NCBI GenBank assembly: GCA_040616305.1
Contig: CP159918.1
Coordinates: 1,426,001 to 1,490,000 of the forward strand
DNA length: 64,000 nucleotides
DNA from: UBA1876 sp003446665
GTDB taxonomy: Bacteria > Synergistota > Synergistia > Synergistales > Thermovirgaceae
Direction of reading: 5' to 3'
The position numbers and the translations under genes are program-made. Position 1 is the first letter of the stretch; the number at the start of each line of letters is the position of its first letter. The notes beneath the pieces were generated by a model. The model did no database searches. It was not told where the DNA came from and saw only the letters and a list, made by a program, of their open reading frames with translations. Positions 1-7,431 of the stretch are shown in pieces.

Positions 1-640
1 CAAACCCCTGCACCCCCCCGAATTCAAGAAGCTGCAAAACCGTGGCACCGCCTATGGCCGGCAGTGACATCAGAAAGGAGAAGCTGAAGGCCGCCTCCGG
101 CTTTAGCCCCGCTTTTTGTCCGGCTATTATGGTCGCTCCGGAACGGGAAATGCCCGGAATAACGGCAAATCCTTGTGCGAGGCCGACAATTAGCCCGCTG
201 AAGAGAGTAACCCTTCCACTACCCTCGTCGATAAGGCTCCCGTACCACAAGACCGCGGCGGTCACAAAAAGCGCAGCACCAACGCATAACATGGACGAAA
301 AGAACCCTTCGACAGTATTTTTCAGCATAAAAGCGACGATAACGGTTACGATGTTCCCCGCTATAATCGCCCACCCGAGTGTCCATCCACGGGAATTCCG
401 GCGTTCCGACCGAACTAATCCGGAAAACCATTCGGAGCAGGCTTTTACGATAGCCGTGAAGAAAAAGACAATGGTAGCCCCCATCGTCGCAAAATGGAGC
501 AAAACATCATAAGCAAGGGGAGGCTCCGTCATTCCCATATATTGCTGGAACAGGGCCAAATGCCCGGAGCTGCTGATAGGCAAAAATTCCGTCAGCCCTT
601 GTATCAGGCCGGATAAAACAGCCACACCGGTTTCCGTCAT
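1..640 (-). CDS. uppP: Undecaprenyl-diphosphatase, 3' end beyond window
   Basis: Membrane enzyme that dephosphorylates undecaprenyl diphosphate to recycle the lipid carrier for peptidoglycan and other envelope polymers. The reading frame is open for 213 codons and leaves the window; the family is usually about 270 residues. The N-terminus has the family motif GLTEFLPISSSGH (residues 10-22), with the acidic residue of the first active-site motif. Near residue 165 is the second signature, PGISRSGATI. Between them lie several hydrophobic helices. The start ATG overlaps the TGA of the upstream transporter gene (ATGA, 637-640), so translation is probably coupled. It is also known as BacA and is linked to bacitracin tolerance in many bacteria. 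Family assignment is firm; only the C-terminus is unseen. Confidence 0.95.
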   Translation of the reverse strand, partial: MTETGVAVLSGLIQGLTEFLPISSSGHLALFQQYMGMTEPPLAYDVLLHFATMGATIVFFFTAIVKACSEWFSGLVRSERRNSRGWTLGWAIIAGNIVTVIVAFMLKNTVEGFFSSMLCVGAALFVTAAVLWYGSLIDEGSGRVTLFSGLIVGLAQGFAVIPGISRSGATIIAGQKAGLKPEAAFSFSFLMSLPAIGGATVLQLLEFGGVQGF

Positions 641-2259
641 TTTTTCTTTTCCTCTCGGAACTTGATAATGTCCTTTGAGATCAGGGCTATATTGTTTGCA
701 TGGTCGCCGATCCGCTCCAGGTTGCTGAGTATGTCGATGAAAACCACTCCCGCTCCCGGCTGGCACACTCCCGTATTCAGCCTTTCAATATGCCTCATTC
801 GCAGTTCGCGCTCGAGGCTGTCGATCTCATCCTCAAGGGCGAGCACTGTATTCACCTTTTCCATATCTCCTTCTTCAAGAGCCGATACGGCCAGGTAAAT
901 GGCCTCACGCGCCTTATCTATCATCAGGTTGAATTCCTCCATTGCCAAGTCGGAAAAGACCAAATGGTTATCGATTTTGTATTCAAAAAGTTCGATCAGG
1001 TTTTCGGCGTGGTCACCTACTCTTTCGAGGTCACCGACACCGTTTACGTACAAGGAGAGCGAAGAGGACTGCAGAGGGCTTAGACTTTCCTGCATCAATT
1101 CCGTCGCAAAAGACGTTATTTCGTGGGTGAGTTCATTCACACACCGTTCAGTCTGGTAAACCTGGGGTATCATCTTGCGGTCGTTGTTGACGAAAGCCAC
1201 CTTGACATAGTCCAGCATATCTCTTGCCAACAGTCCTATACGAACCAGCTCTTTCCTTACCGCTTCCACTGCTGCGGCAGGAGAAGCCTTTATAAGGTTT
1301 TTGTCAAGGTACCTGGGGCCCATGTCGAAAACTTCTCCCCTGTCCGGGACGATCCACCTGACGAATCTTTCGAAGGGCCCCGTAAAAGGCAGAAACATCA
1401 TGGTGTTGAGCACATTGAAAATGGTGTGGGCATTGGCCAGCTGCCTCGCAATGTCCGAGGAAGTCATAACCACCAGCTTGTAAAAGAAGGGGAAAATGGC
1501 CATAAATAAAACGACTCCCAAAATCTTGAAAAAGACGTGTGCCACAGCAGCCTGTTTCGCCGAACGGTTCAGCCCCAGCGAGGCCAGCACAGCAGTGATG
1601 GTGGTGCCGATATTATCACCAAAAAGTATGGGGATGGCCGCTTCGAGGGGCAGCAAGCCCTGCGAAGCCATGGCCATCGTAAGACCTACCGTCGCAGAAC
1701 TTGACTGCACAAGCATAGTCAGACCGGTTCCGGCCAATATTCCAAGGAAGGGGTGATGGCTGAAGGCCAGAAAGATATCCTGCCTGTCTCTTAAAAAATA
1801 CATGGCCTCCTCCATCGTCTGCATACCTACAAATAGCAGGCCAAACCCGACAATGCAGTTTCCGACATATTTCTGCCGTTTCGTCCTGCCGAAAACTGCG
1901 AAAATCATCCCGAGCCCGATAATGGGCAAAGCAAAGGCCTTTATCTTGAAGGCGATGATCTGCGCCGTTATGGTCGTCCCGATGGCAGCGCCCATGATAA
2001 CTCCTATCGCCTGTTTAAGGGTCATCAGCCCGGCATGCACGAAGCTGGCGGCCATGACGGTGGTAGCGCTGCTGCTTTGTATCAACATCGTGACGACCGT
2101 TCCGACAATAACACCCTTCACGGGCGTACTTGTAAGCGCAGCAATAAGTCGGCGCATTCTGTCTCCGGCCAGGTCCTGCAGGGCTTCCCCCATCAACTTT
2201 ATGCCGAAAAGGAAAAGCCCGATTCCACCCAGAAGATTGAACACCATACCCATCGACAC
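637..2259 (-). CDS. Na+/phosphate cotransporter with PhoU-like C-terminal domain
   Basis: Secondary transporter of the PNaS (NptA/YjbB) family, expected to move inorganic phosphate with sodium across the inner membrane. The 540 residues start with membrane helices holding the two inverted-repeat signatures: LIQSSSATT near residue 60 and LVQSSSAT near residue 183. The last 200 residues are soluble, helical and PhoU-like. The start is the GTG at 2259, placed 8 bases after a GGGGGAGAT-type ribosome site; an ATG two codons later is possible. It lies 128 bp downstream of RNase J and overlaps uppP by four bases. Pairing with uppP, which releases phosphate, may be functional or only transcriptional. 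Confidence 0.93.
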   Translation of the reverse strand: MSMGMVFNLLGGIGLFLFGIKLMGEALQDLAGDRMRRLIAALTSTPVKGVIVGTVVTMLIQSSSATTVMAASFVHAGLMTLKQAIGVIMGAAIGTTITAQIIAFKIKAFALPIIGLGMIFAVFGRTKRQKYVGNCIVGFGLLFVGMQTMEEAMYFLRDRQDIFLAFSHHPFLGILAGTGLTMLVQSSSATVGLTMAMASQGLLPLEAAIPILFGDNIGTTITAVLASLGLNRSAKQAAVAHVFFKILGVVLFMAIFPFFYKLVVMTSSDIARQLANAHTIFNVLNTMMFLPFTGPFERFVRWIVPDRGEVFDMGPRYLDKNLIKASPAAAVEAVRKELVRIGLLARDMLDYVKVAFVNNDRKMIPQVYQTERCVNELTHEITSFATELMQESLSPLQSSSLSLYVNGVGDLERVGDHAENLIELFEYKIDNHLVFSDLAMEEFNLMIDKAREAIYLAVSALEEGDMEKVNTVLALEDEIDSLERELRMRHIERLNTGVCQPGAGVVFIDILSNLERIGDHANNIALISKDIIKFREEKKK

Positions 2260-2387
2260 GATTTATCTCCCCCAGATCGAAAATCAAGACATTTTCACAG
2301 AATCAGGATCCGGTATTTTTTCCTGCTGCGCTGCCTTTTCTTCTGCCTTGTCAAACAACTCGACAGATCTGGCGATTCAAAACGGAA

Positions 2388-4118
2388 TCAGTTTTTCCCT
2401 TCGATAACACTAACCATGGGAACGATTACCGGATATGAGCGTCCCTTTATTCCGTATTGCCGCAGCTTGTCCTTGACGCGGTTAACTATAAGGGAATCGA
2501 GCTGTTCAGGGTCTCGCCGACTGTATGAACGCCCCTTTGCTACTGCATCCTTCACAGCCTTGCACAGTTCACTCTTTAGACCTGCCGCGTCTTTCATATG
2601 TATGAACCCGACGCTTTCTATCCGGGGTTCCCCAAGGACCTCCCATTCGCTGTCGAGAACGGCAGTCAAAACCAGCACACCGTCTTCCGAGAGATCACGT
2701 CTTTCTTTCAGGAGACTGCTTTGCATCTCACCCAGCGCCATTCCGTCCACCAGCCGCCCCCCCGCAGGAAAGGCATTCCTTTTCACCTGCGCCGATTTTC
2801 CTGTAAGCTTCAACATATCGCCGTTTTGGATGACATGCACATTCCTTTGAGGGATCCCCATCTCAACCGCTAGCTGTGCATGTCTGACAAGATGTCTGTA
2901 CTCACCGTGAACGGGAACGAAATACTTCGGCCGAACCATGCTGAACATCATCTTGAGCTCCTCCAGCGAAGCATGACCGGAAACATGGACGTTCTTGTCC
3001 CTGTCGTAGATCACGTCGCAGCCGCATGCGTAAAGCCTGTTGATGGTCCTGCTTACGAGCTTTTCGTTGCCAGGAATGGGCGACGCGAACACCGCTACTA
3101 CGTCTTTTTGCCCGAGAGTTATGTGACGATGTTCTCCCTTGCTCATCAAAACCAGCCCGGAAAAGGGTTCTCCCTGGCTTCCTGTGGTAAGAACTACTGT
3201 TTTGCTGTCGGGGATCCTGGATATCTCTTCCTGTGGCACTAACAAGTCGTCGTCAGCTTTGATATAACCCAGCTCCCTGGCCAGTTCAACGTTCTGGATC
3301 ATACTCCGCCCCATGAGTACGACCTTGCGGTTGAACTTGGCTGCCGCATCCAGAATAAGCTGGGCCCTGTGAAGGTTGCTGGCAAAGGCCGAGATGATTA
3401 TACGTTTGCTCTTGTAAGTTCTGAAGATGTTTTCCAGTGTCCCGCCAAGAAGACGTTCCGAGGGGGTGAAGCCGTTCCGTTCCACATTGGTGGAATCGGA
3501 CAACATCAGCAGGACTCCACGGCTGCCGAACTCGGCGAAAGCCGTATAGTCGGTTATCCTGCCGTCTACGGGCGTCGGGTCCAGCTTGAAATCACCTGTA
3601 TGTACGATGGTGCCTATGGGAGTTTCAACCGCAAGGCCAATCCCGTCGGGTATGGAATGGCATACCGAAATACAGTGCAACATGAAGCAGCCCAGGCTGA
3701 ACGATTCTCCCGCAGCGACTTCGATCGTCTCAAGGGAATAATCGGGCGCTGAATCCCTGAATTTGGCCTTTACCAAACCCAAAGTGAGCCTGGTTCCGTA
3801 GACCGGGACATCGAGGCCGGGGAGAATCAGGGGAAGTCCGCCTATATGGTCTTCGTGTCCATGGGTGAGCACCAGTCCTCGAATCTTGTCCTTGCGTTCG
3901 AGCAGATATGTGACGTCAGGAATGACGAAATCGATTCCAAGCATTTCTTCCTCGGGGAACATGAGACCACAGTCAATAACGACGATATCGTTGCCATACT
4001 CGATGGCCATCATGTTCTTGCCTATCTGGCCCAACCCCCCGAGAGGGATCAACCTTAGTTCGCCGTCTTTCGGTCCTTTGACGTTCCGACGACGTCCACG
4101 TGATTTTGTTCTTGCCAT
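2388..4118 (-). CDS. rnj: Ribonuclease J
   Basis: Metallo-beta-lactamase/beta-CASP nuclease with 5'-to-3' exonuclease and endonuclease activity in mRNA turnover and rRNA maturation. The start is ATG 4118 (MARTKSRGRR), which has GGAGGT seven bases upstream; an upstream ATG at 4148 lacks this. Zinc-binding motif HGHEDHIGG is near residue 80, followed by HTGDFKLD, SDSTN and the beta-CASP motifs (ASNLHRAQ, SGHAS, PVHGEYRH near residue 375). About 576 residues, the usual length including the C-terminal oligomerisation domain. The basic N-terminal tail (TKSRGRRRN) is typical of RNase J tails. It is likely the first gene of a unit with the transporter and uppP. Confidence 0.96.
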   Translation of the reverse strand: MARTKSRGRRRNVKGPKDGELRLIPLGGLGQIGKNMMAIEYGNDIVVIDCGLMFPEEEMLGIDFVIPDVTYLLERKDKIRGLVLTHGHEDHIGGLPLILPGLDVPVYGTRLTLGLVKAKFRDSAPDYSLETIEVAAGESFSLGCFMLHCISVCHSIPDGIGLAVETPIGTIVHTGDFKLDPTPVDGRITDYTAFAEFGSRGVLLMLSDSTNVERNGFTPSERLLGGTLENIFRTYKSKRIIISAFASNLHRAQLILDAAAKFNRKVVLMGRSMIQNVELARELGYIKADDDLLVPQEEISRIPDSKTVVLTTGSQGEPFSGLVLMSKGEHRHITLGQKDVVAVFASPIPGNEKLVSRTINRLYACGCDVIYDRDKNVHVSGHASLEELKMMFSMVRPKYFVPVHGEYRHLVRHAQLAVEMGIPQRNVHVIQNGDMLKLTGKSAQVKRNAFPAGGRLVDGMALGEMQSSLLKERRDLSEDGVLVLTAVLDSEWEVLGEPRIESVGFIHMKDAAGLKSELCKAVKDAVAKGRSYSRRDPEQLDSLIVNRVKDKLRQYGIKGRSYPVIVPMVSVIEGKN

Positions 4119-4183
4119 TGATGCACCTCCAAATAAACATCCTAACATGACTTTCCCTTTTTAAGGGCAGGCCACGCAATGTT

Positions 4184-4207
4184 TGGGGGTGGCGATCGCC
4201 ACCCCCA
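4184..4207. repeat. 24-bp perfect palindrome
   Basis: TGGGGGTGGCGA followed directly by its reverse complement, between the aldolase-like stop codon (4238) and the RNase J start (4118). As RNA it would form a very stable GC-rich hairpin on either strand. On the minus strand it follows the aldolase-like gene by about 30 bases but has no U-run after it. It could be a terminator-like or mRNA 3'-end stabilising hairpin, or an attenuator before RNase J. Confidence 0.6.
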
Positions 4208-4237
4208 GTATTTCCCGCTGGTTCTTCCTACCAGGGT

Positions 4238-5503
4238 TTAATCAGAATAGTCCTCTCCCGATACCCGGGCTTTCTTTTTCGGCGCCCTGTCGGGAATAAA
4301 ATCAGCTCGCCTGCCGAGTATGTTTCTCTCGGGAGCGGCATTATGGTCAAGTCTTCTGGACAATGTTTCCATGACGGCTTCGGCAGTCCCTTCGCCTTGA
4401 AAAGCCTTTATATATCTCTCGGCCCATTCCGCCGTCTCCTCCACGATCATTTCCTGTCTCTTTTCGGGCAAGGACATGATCATTTCATGGAAAGGCTTGT
4501 TGGCCTTTTTGTAGTTGCCGTCCTTACGTGAATATCCATGTTCATCGGCCCATTCAACGATCTTGCGCCACAGTTCTTCCGGAACTCCGCGGTTCGGATC
4601 CTTTACGTAAGAACCGTCTCTGGTAACGGCGTTACCCGTTTGTGAATCCATTTCCAGACCAAAAACAATGTTTTGCCAGAGGGTGCCCACATTACCCTTG
4701 TTGATGCCGTATTGCGAGAAGGCGGAAACCTTGTCCAGAGGAGTTCCCGAAATGCCATGCTGTGCGATGGTCACTCCATATGGGGCTATCGCTCCTGCTA
4801 CTTCACCGGTCCTTTCAAGATCTATACCCTCGGCTTCTCCGACGCTGGTATCGTAGGTCCCGTGCTTGCTGCCGTTTGAAATCGCCAGATAATCCGGGAA
4901 AATTCCCCAGGCATTCAGGCCGCCGATGAAAAAAAGAGCCTCGTCCACGGTGGTCAACTCCCCGGGCCCTTTTATCTCGCCTACTTCCACTTCCAGGCCA
5001 ATGTAAGCCGGGATATGCATGGCCACGTCCCTGGTGAAGGCCAGATTCTCCCACTCGGGATTGTGAGAAGCGTCGATGGCAACGGAAGTCCAGCCTCGTT
5101 CCATAATACCTCTCAGATGGGCTATGGACTTGAGCAGATCTTCCCTGGATTTTATCGCGTAATGGTCCACGTGCAATCCGAAAACCACGCCATGCCCCAA
5201 TTCGGCTGAATATTTCACCGCGTAATCTGGGACGTTGTCAAAGGTACAACCGCAATAGGTAGACTCCGATTTTGCCAGCTCCAACAAGACTGCGGCATTG
5301 AGTTTTTTCGCTGCTTTCAGGACTCCCTTTATCGTCAGCGGGTTTCGCACGTTCGCCGCCAGAACTATCGATTTTGTCTTTTTAGCCGCCTCCGCGATAT
5401 CTCGTCCGCTAACTATAGCCACGGGTTCACTTTCGTAGACGGCCTGCACGTTCAAGGGCCTCTTTGTAAGAAGCTGCTTGTAGGCTGCTGTTTCTACATG
5501 CAT
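4238..5503 (-). CDS. Class II (zinc) aldolase-like protein, long form
   Basis: Member of the class II fructose-bisphosphate/tagatose-bisphosphate aldolase superfamily, TIM-barrel enzymes that cleave ketose bisphosphates using a divalent metal. The metal-site segment GLHVDHYA is near residue 107 and a glycine-rich substrate loop SNGSKHGTYD near residue 210. At 421 residues it is longer than FbaA or GatY (about 285-360); the extra length is a charged C-terminal extension of roughly 100 residues. ATG 5503 is chosen because GGGAGGT lies seven to eight bases upstream; an in-frame ATG at 5539 has no such site. It appears monocistronic, with a GC-rich palindrome downstream. The true substrate may differ from fructose-1,6-bisphosphate. 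Confidence 0.8.
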   Translation of the reverse strand: MHVETAAYKQLLTKRPLNVQAVYESEPVAIVSGRDIAEAAKKTKSIVLAANVRNPLTIKGVLKAAKKLNAAVLLELAKSESTYCGCTFDNVPDYAVKYSAELGHGVVFGLHVDHYAIKSREDLLKSIAHLRGIMERGWTSVAIDASHNPEWENLAFTRDVAMHIPAYIGLEVEVGEIKGPGELTTVDEALFFIGGLNAWGIFPDYLAISNGSKHGTYDTSVGEAEGIDLERTGEVAGAIAPYGVTIAQHGISGTPLDKVSAFSQYGINKGNVGTLWQNIVFGLEMDSQTGNAVTRDGSYVKDPNRGVPEELWRKIVEWADEHGYSRKDGNYKKANKPFHEMIMSLPEKRQEMIVEETAEWAERYIKAFQGEGTAEAVMETLSRRLDHNAAPERNILGRRADFIPDRAPKKKARVSGEDYSD

Positions 5504-5642
5504 GGGAAGCACCTCCCGAGAAATTTCGTAAAAAAACAAAAGGATACAAAAACTCGTCTCCCGGATTACATTTTATAACAGGCGCCGCCGTTTCTGACCT
5601 CCAATCATCCGTCTGTTTCATAATACCCGATTTATGCCCCTA

Positions 5643-5671
5643 TTGCGTGAGGGCAAAACCCATGATAATAT
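5643..5671 (+). promoter_or_regulatory. Sigma70-type promoter of the tRNA pair
   Basis: TTGCGT (5643-5648), a 17-base spacer and TAATAT (5666-5671), about 35 bases upstream of the first tRNA. Spacing and -10 box are near consensus, and nothing else on this strand starts here. Confidence 0.7.
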
Positions 5672-5705
5672 ATGCGTCGCGCTCCGCTGGGAGTTTCGTG
5701 CTGAT

Positions 5706-5780
5706 TGGGGGATCGTCTAATTGGCAGGACGCTTGACTCTGGATCAAGAAGTCGGGGTTCGAGTCCCTGTCCCCCAGCCA
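5706..5780 (+). tRNA. tRNA-Gln (anticodon CUG)
   Basis: The sequence folds as a standard cloverleaf. The acceptor TGGGGGA pairs with TCCCCCA, with a D arm GTC/GAC and an anticodon stem CTTGA/TCAAG. The loop CTCTGGA gives anticodon CTG. The T arm contains GTTCGAGT, and CCA is encoded. The leading U of the acceptor stem is the usual tRNA-Gln feature. Twelve bases separate it from the next tRNA, so both probably come from one transcript. Confidence 0.96.
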
Positions 5781-5792
5781 AAGCGTTAAAGT

Positions 5793-5868
5793 GGCCCCAT
5801 CGTCTAGCGGTCCAGGACCCAGGGTTCTCAGTCCTGTAACACGGGTTCGAATCCCGTTGGGGCTACCA
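5793..5868 (+). tRNA. tRNA-Glu (anticodon CUC)
   Basis: Cloverleaf with acceptor GGCCCCA/TGGGGCT, D arm GTC/GAC and anticodon stem CAGGG/TCCTG, which closes with a G-U pair. The loop TTCTCAG gives anticodon CTC. The T arm has GTTCGAAT, and CCA is encoded. The overall pattern (CGTCTAG in the D arm, TAAC variable region) matches bacterial tRNA-Glu. Confidence 0.95.
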
Positions 5869-5880
5869 GCAAATACAAAA

Positions 5881-5914
5881 GGAAGGATGCTTTAGAGGTG
5901 TCCTTCCTTTTTTG
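5881..5914 (+). terminator. Rho-independent terminator of the tRNA operon
   Basis: GGAAGGA and TCCTTCC form a seven-pair stem with a 13-base loop, followed directly by TTTTTTG and more T-rich sequence, 12 bases after tRNA-Glu. The stretch from here to 6166 holds no gene I can support. Confidence 0.85.
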
Positions 5915-6166
5915 TTTTTTCCAACCACGTCCATTCCCGGAATTCCTGGCAAATTACGAGTCCTGCGATACTAACCTGAGTACATAAATCCTGTTTACAA
6001 CACCAGGCCGCTTCCTTGTTTCTTCCCTTTACACACCCCACAAAGACAGTTTGATGGTCATGCAAGTCCGGCGGGATGCATTTTATCGCGAATTTAGCTA
6101 AACTAAAAAAGCAGGCATAAAGGGAAATTCTAAAAAGACTAAAAGTCAGCAAAAGGGGGAAAAGCT

Positions 6167-7192
6167 ATGAGCAAGACAATCGATATCGATTGGGAGAACC
6201 TGGGCTTCAAGTACATGAAAACAGACTACCGCTATATTTCCAAGTGGAAAGACGGCAAGTGGGACGAAGGCAAGCTGGTGGAGGATAACACGATCACATT
6301 GAGCGAAGCGGCGAACGTATTGCATTATGGCCAGGAATGTTTCGAAGGCCTTAAGGCCTACCGTACAAAAAGCGGCAAGATTCAGCTTTTCAGGCCCGAC
6401 ATGAACGCAAAACGCATGCAGGAAAGCGCTAAAAGACTCGTTATGCCTGAAATACCTGTAGAGAAGTTCATAGATGCCTGCGACCAGGTCGTAAAGGCGA
6501 ACGAAGCCTATGTACCACCTTACGGTACAGGCGCTACCCTTTACATCAGACCTTTTTTGATCGGAGCCGGTGAAAATATAGGCGTCAAACCGGCAACAGA
6601 GTATATTTTCTGCGTTTTCTGCATGCCTGTCGGTGCATATTTCAAGGGTGGCCTGAGTCCAGTCAACTTTGTGGTGACCGAATACGACAGGGCCGCGCCA
6701 AATGGCACAGGGGCCGCGAAGGTAGGAGGCAACTACGCGGCAAGCCTGCTCCCGCACGAAGAAGCAGTGAAAAAAGGTTTTGCGGATTGCATCTACCTCG
6801 ACCCCGCAACTCATACCAAAATCGAGGAAGTCGGAGCGGCGAACTTTTTCGGCATAACGAAAGACAACAAGTTCGTAACGCCAGATTCCCCCTCCATTCT
6901 GCCCAGCGTAACCAGGAAATCACTGGTTCAGGTTGCAAAAAACTATCTTGATATGGAAGCCGAGGAAAGGGATATCTACATCGATGAACTCGACCAACTT
7001 GCCGAAGCCGGAGCCTGCGGAACCGCCGCGGTTATTACACCCATAGGCGGAATCGAATACAAGGGGAAAAAGCACGTATTCTACAGCGAAACCGAAGTAG
7101 GGCCTGTAACGAAAAAGCTTTACGAAACGCTTGTAGGAATACAATTCGGCGATATAGAGGCCCCGGAGGGCTGGATTCACGAGGTGAAATAA
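6167..7192 (+). CDS. ilvE: Branched-chain-amino-acid aminotransferase
   Basis: PLP-dependent class IV (fold type IV) aminotransferase that interconverts leucine, isoleucine or valine with their 2-oxo acids, using 2-oxoglutarate/glutamate. It is the last step of synthesis, or the first of degradation in amino-acid fermenters. The 341 residues contain FEGLKAYR near residue 64 and the PLP-lysine segment AAKVGGNYAAS near residue 184. The late GTAAVITPIG motif is near residue 285. These are features of the eukaryote-like type II BCAT group. ATG 6167 follows AGGGGGA by about six bases. It stands alone between the tRNA terminator and a strong hairpin. Confidence 0.95.
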   Translation: MSKTIDIDWENLGFKYMKTDYRYISKWKDGKWDEGKLVEDNTITLSEAANVLHYGQECFEGLKAYRTKSGKIQLFRPDMNAKRMQESAKRLVMPEIPVEKFIDACDQVVKANEAYVPPYGTGATLYIRPFLIGAGENIGVKPATEYIFCVFCMPVGAYFKGGLSPVNFVVTEYDRAAPNGTGAAKVGGNYAASLLPHEEAVKKGFADCIYLDPATHTKIEEVGAANFFGITKDNKFVTPDSPSILPSVTRKSLVQVAKNYLDMEAEERDIYIDELDQLAEAGACGTAAVITPIGGIEYKGKKHVFYSETEVGPVTKKLYETLVGIQFGDIEAPEGWIHEVK

Positions 7193-7204
7193 GACACCAG
7201 ACAC

Positions 7205-7232
7205 GAAGGCCAGGCTTTTCAGCCTGGCCTTC
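7205..7232 (+). terminator. Hairpin terminator after ilvE
   Basis: GAAGGCCAGGC and GCCTGGCCTTC form an 11-pair perfect stem with loop TTTTCA, starting 12 bases after the aminotransferase stop. The following run is only moderately T-rich (GCTTCGGGTCCTTG), so it may be a weak or 3'-end-protecting hairpin. Confidence 0.7.
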
Positions 7233-7431
7233 GCTTCGGGTCCTTGTTTGACCTGCTTTTAACATTCCTCCAAGGACCCTTTTATAACCGGGAGCTTCTC
7301 CCGGGTGAGGCCTTTATTCCTCTACCCTTCTCTCAGTGCAAAGTAATACTATCACCTTTCCCTCGCTTCGTCAAGCACCAATTTCCCCTCTCGGGTTTTG
7401 TTTTTTTCGCAGAGGTTGTATCCTTTTTTGC

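Noticed and set aside
6080..6166. Possible T-box or leader peptide upstream of the branched-chain aminotransferase
   Set aside because: No T-box sequence, terminator/antiterminator pair or Leu/Ile/Val-rich leader is visible.
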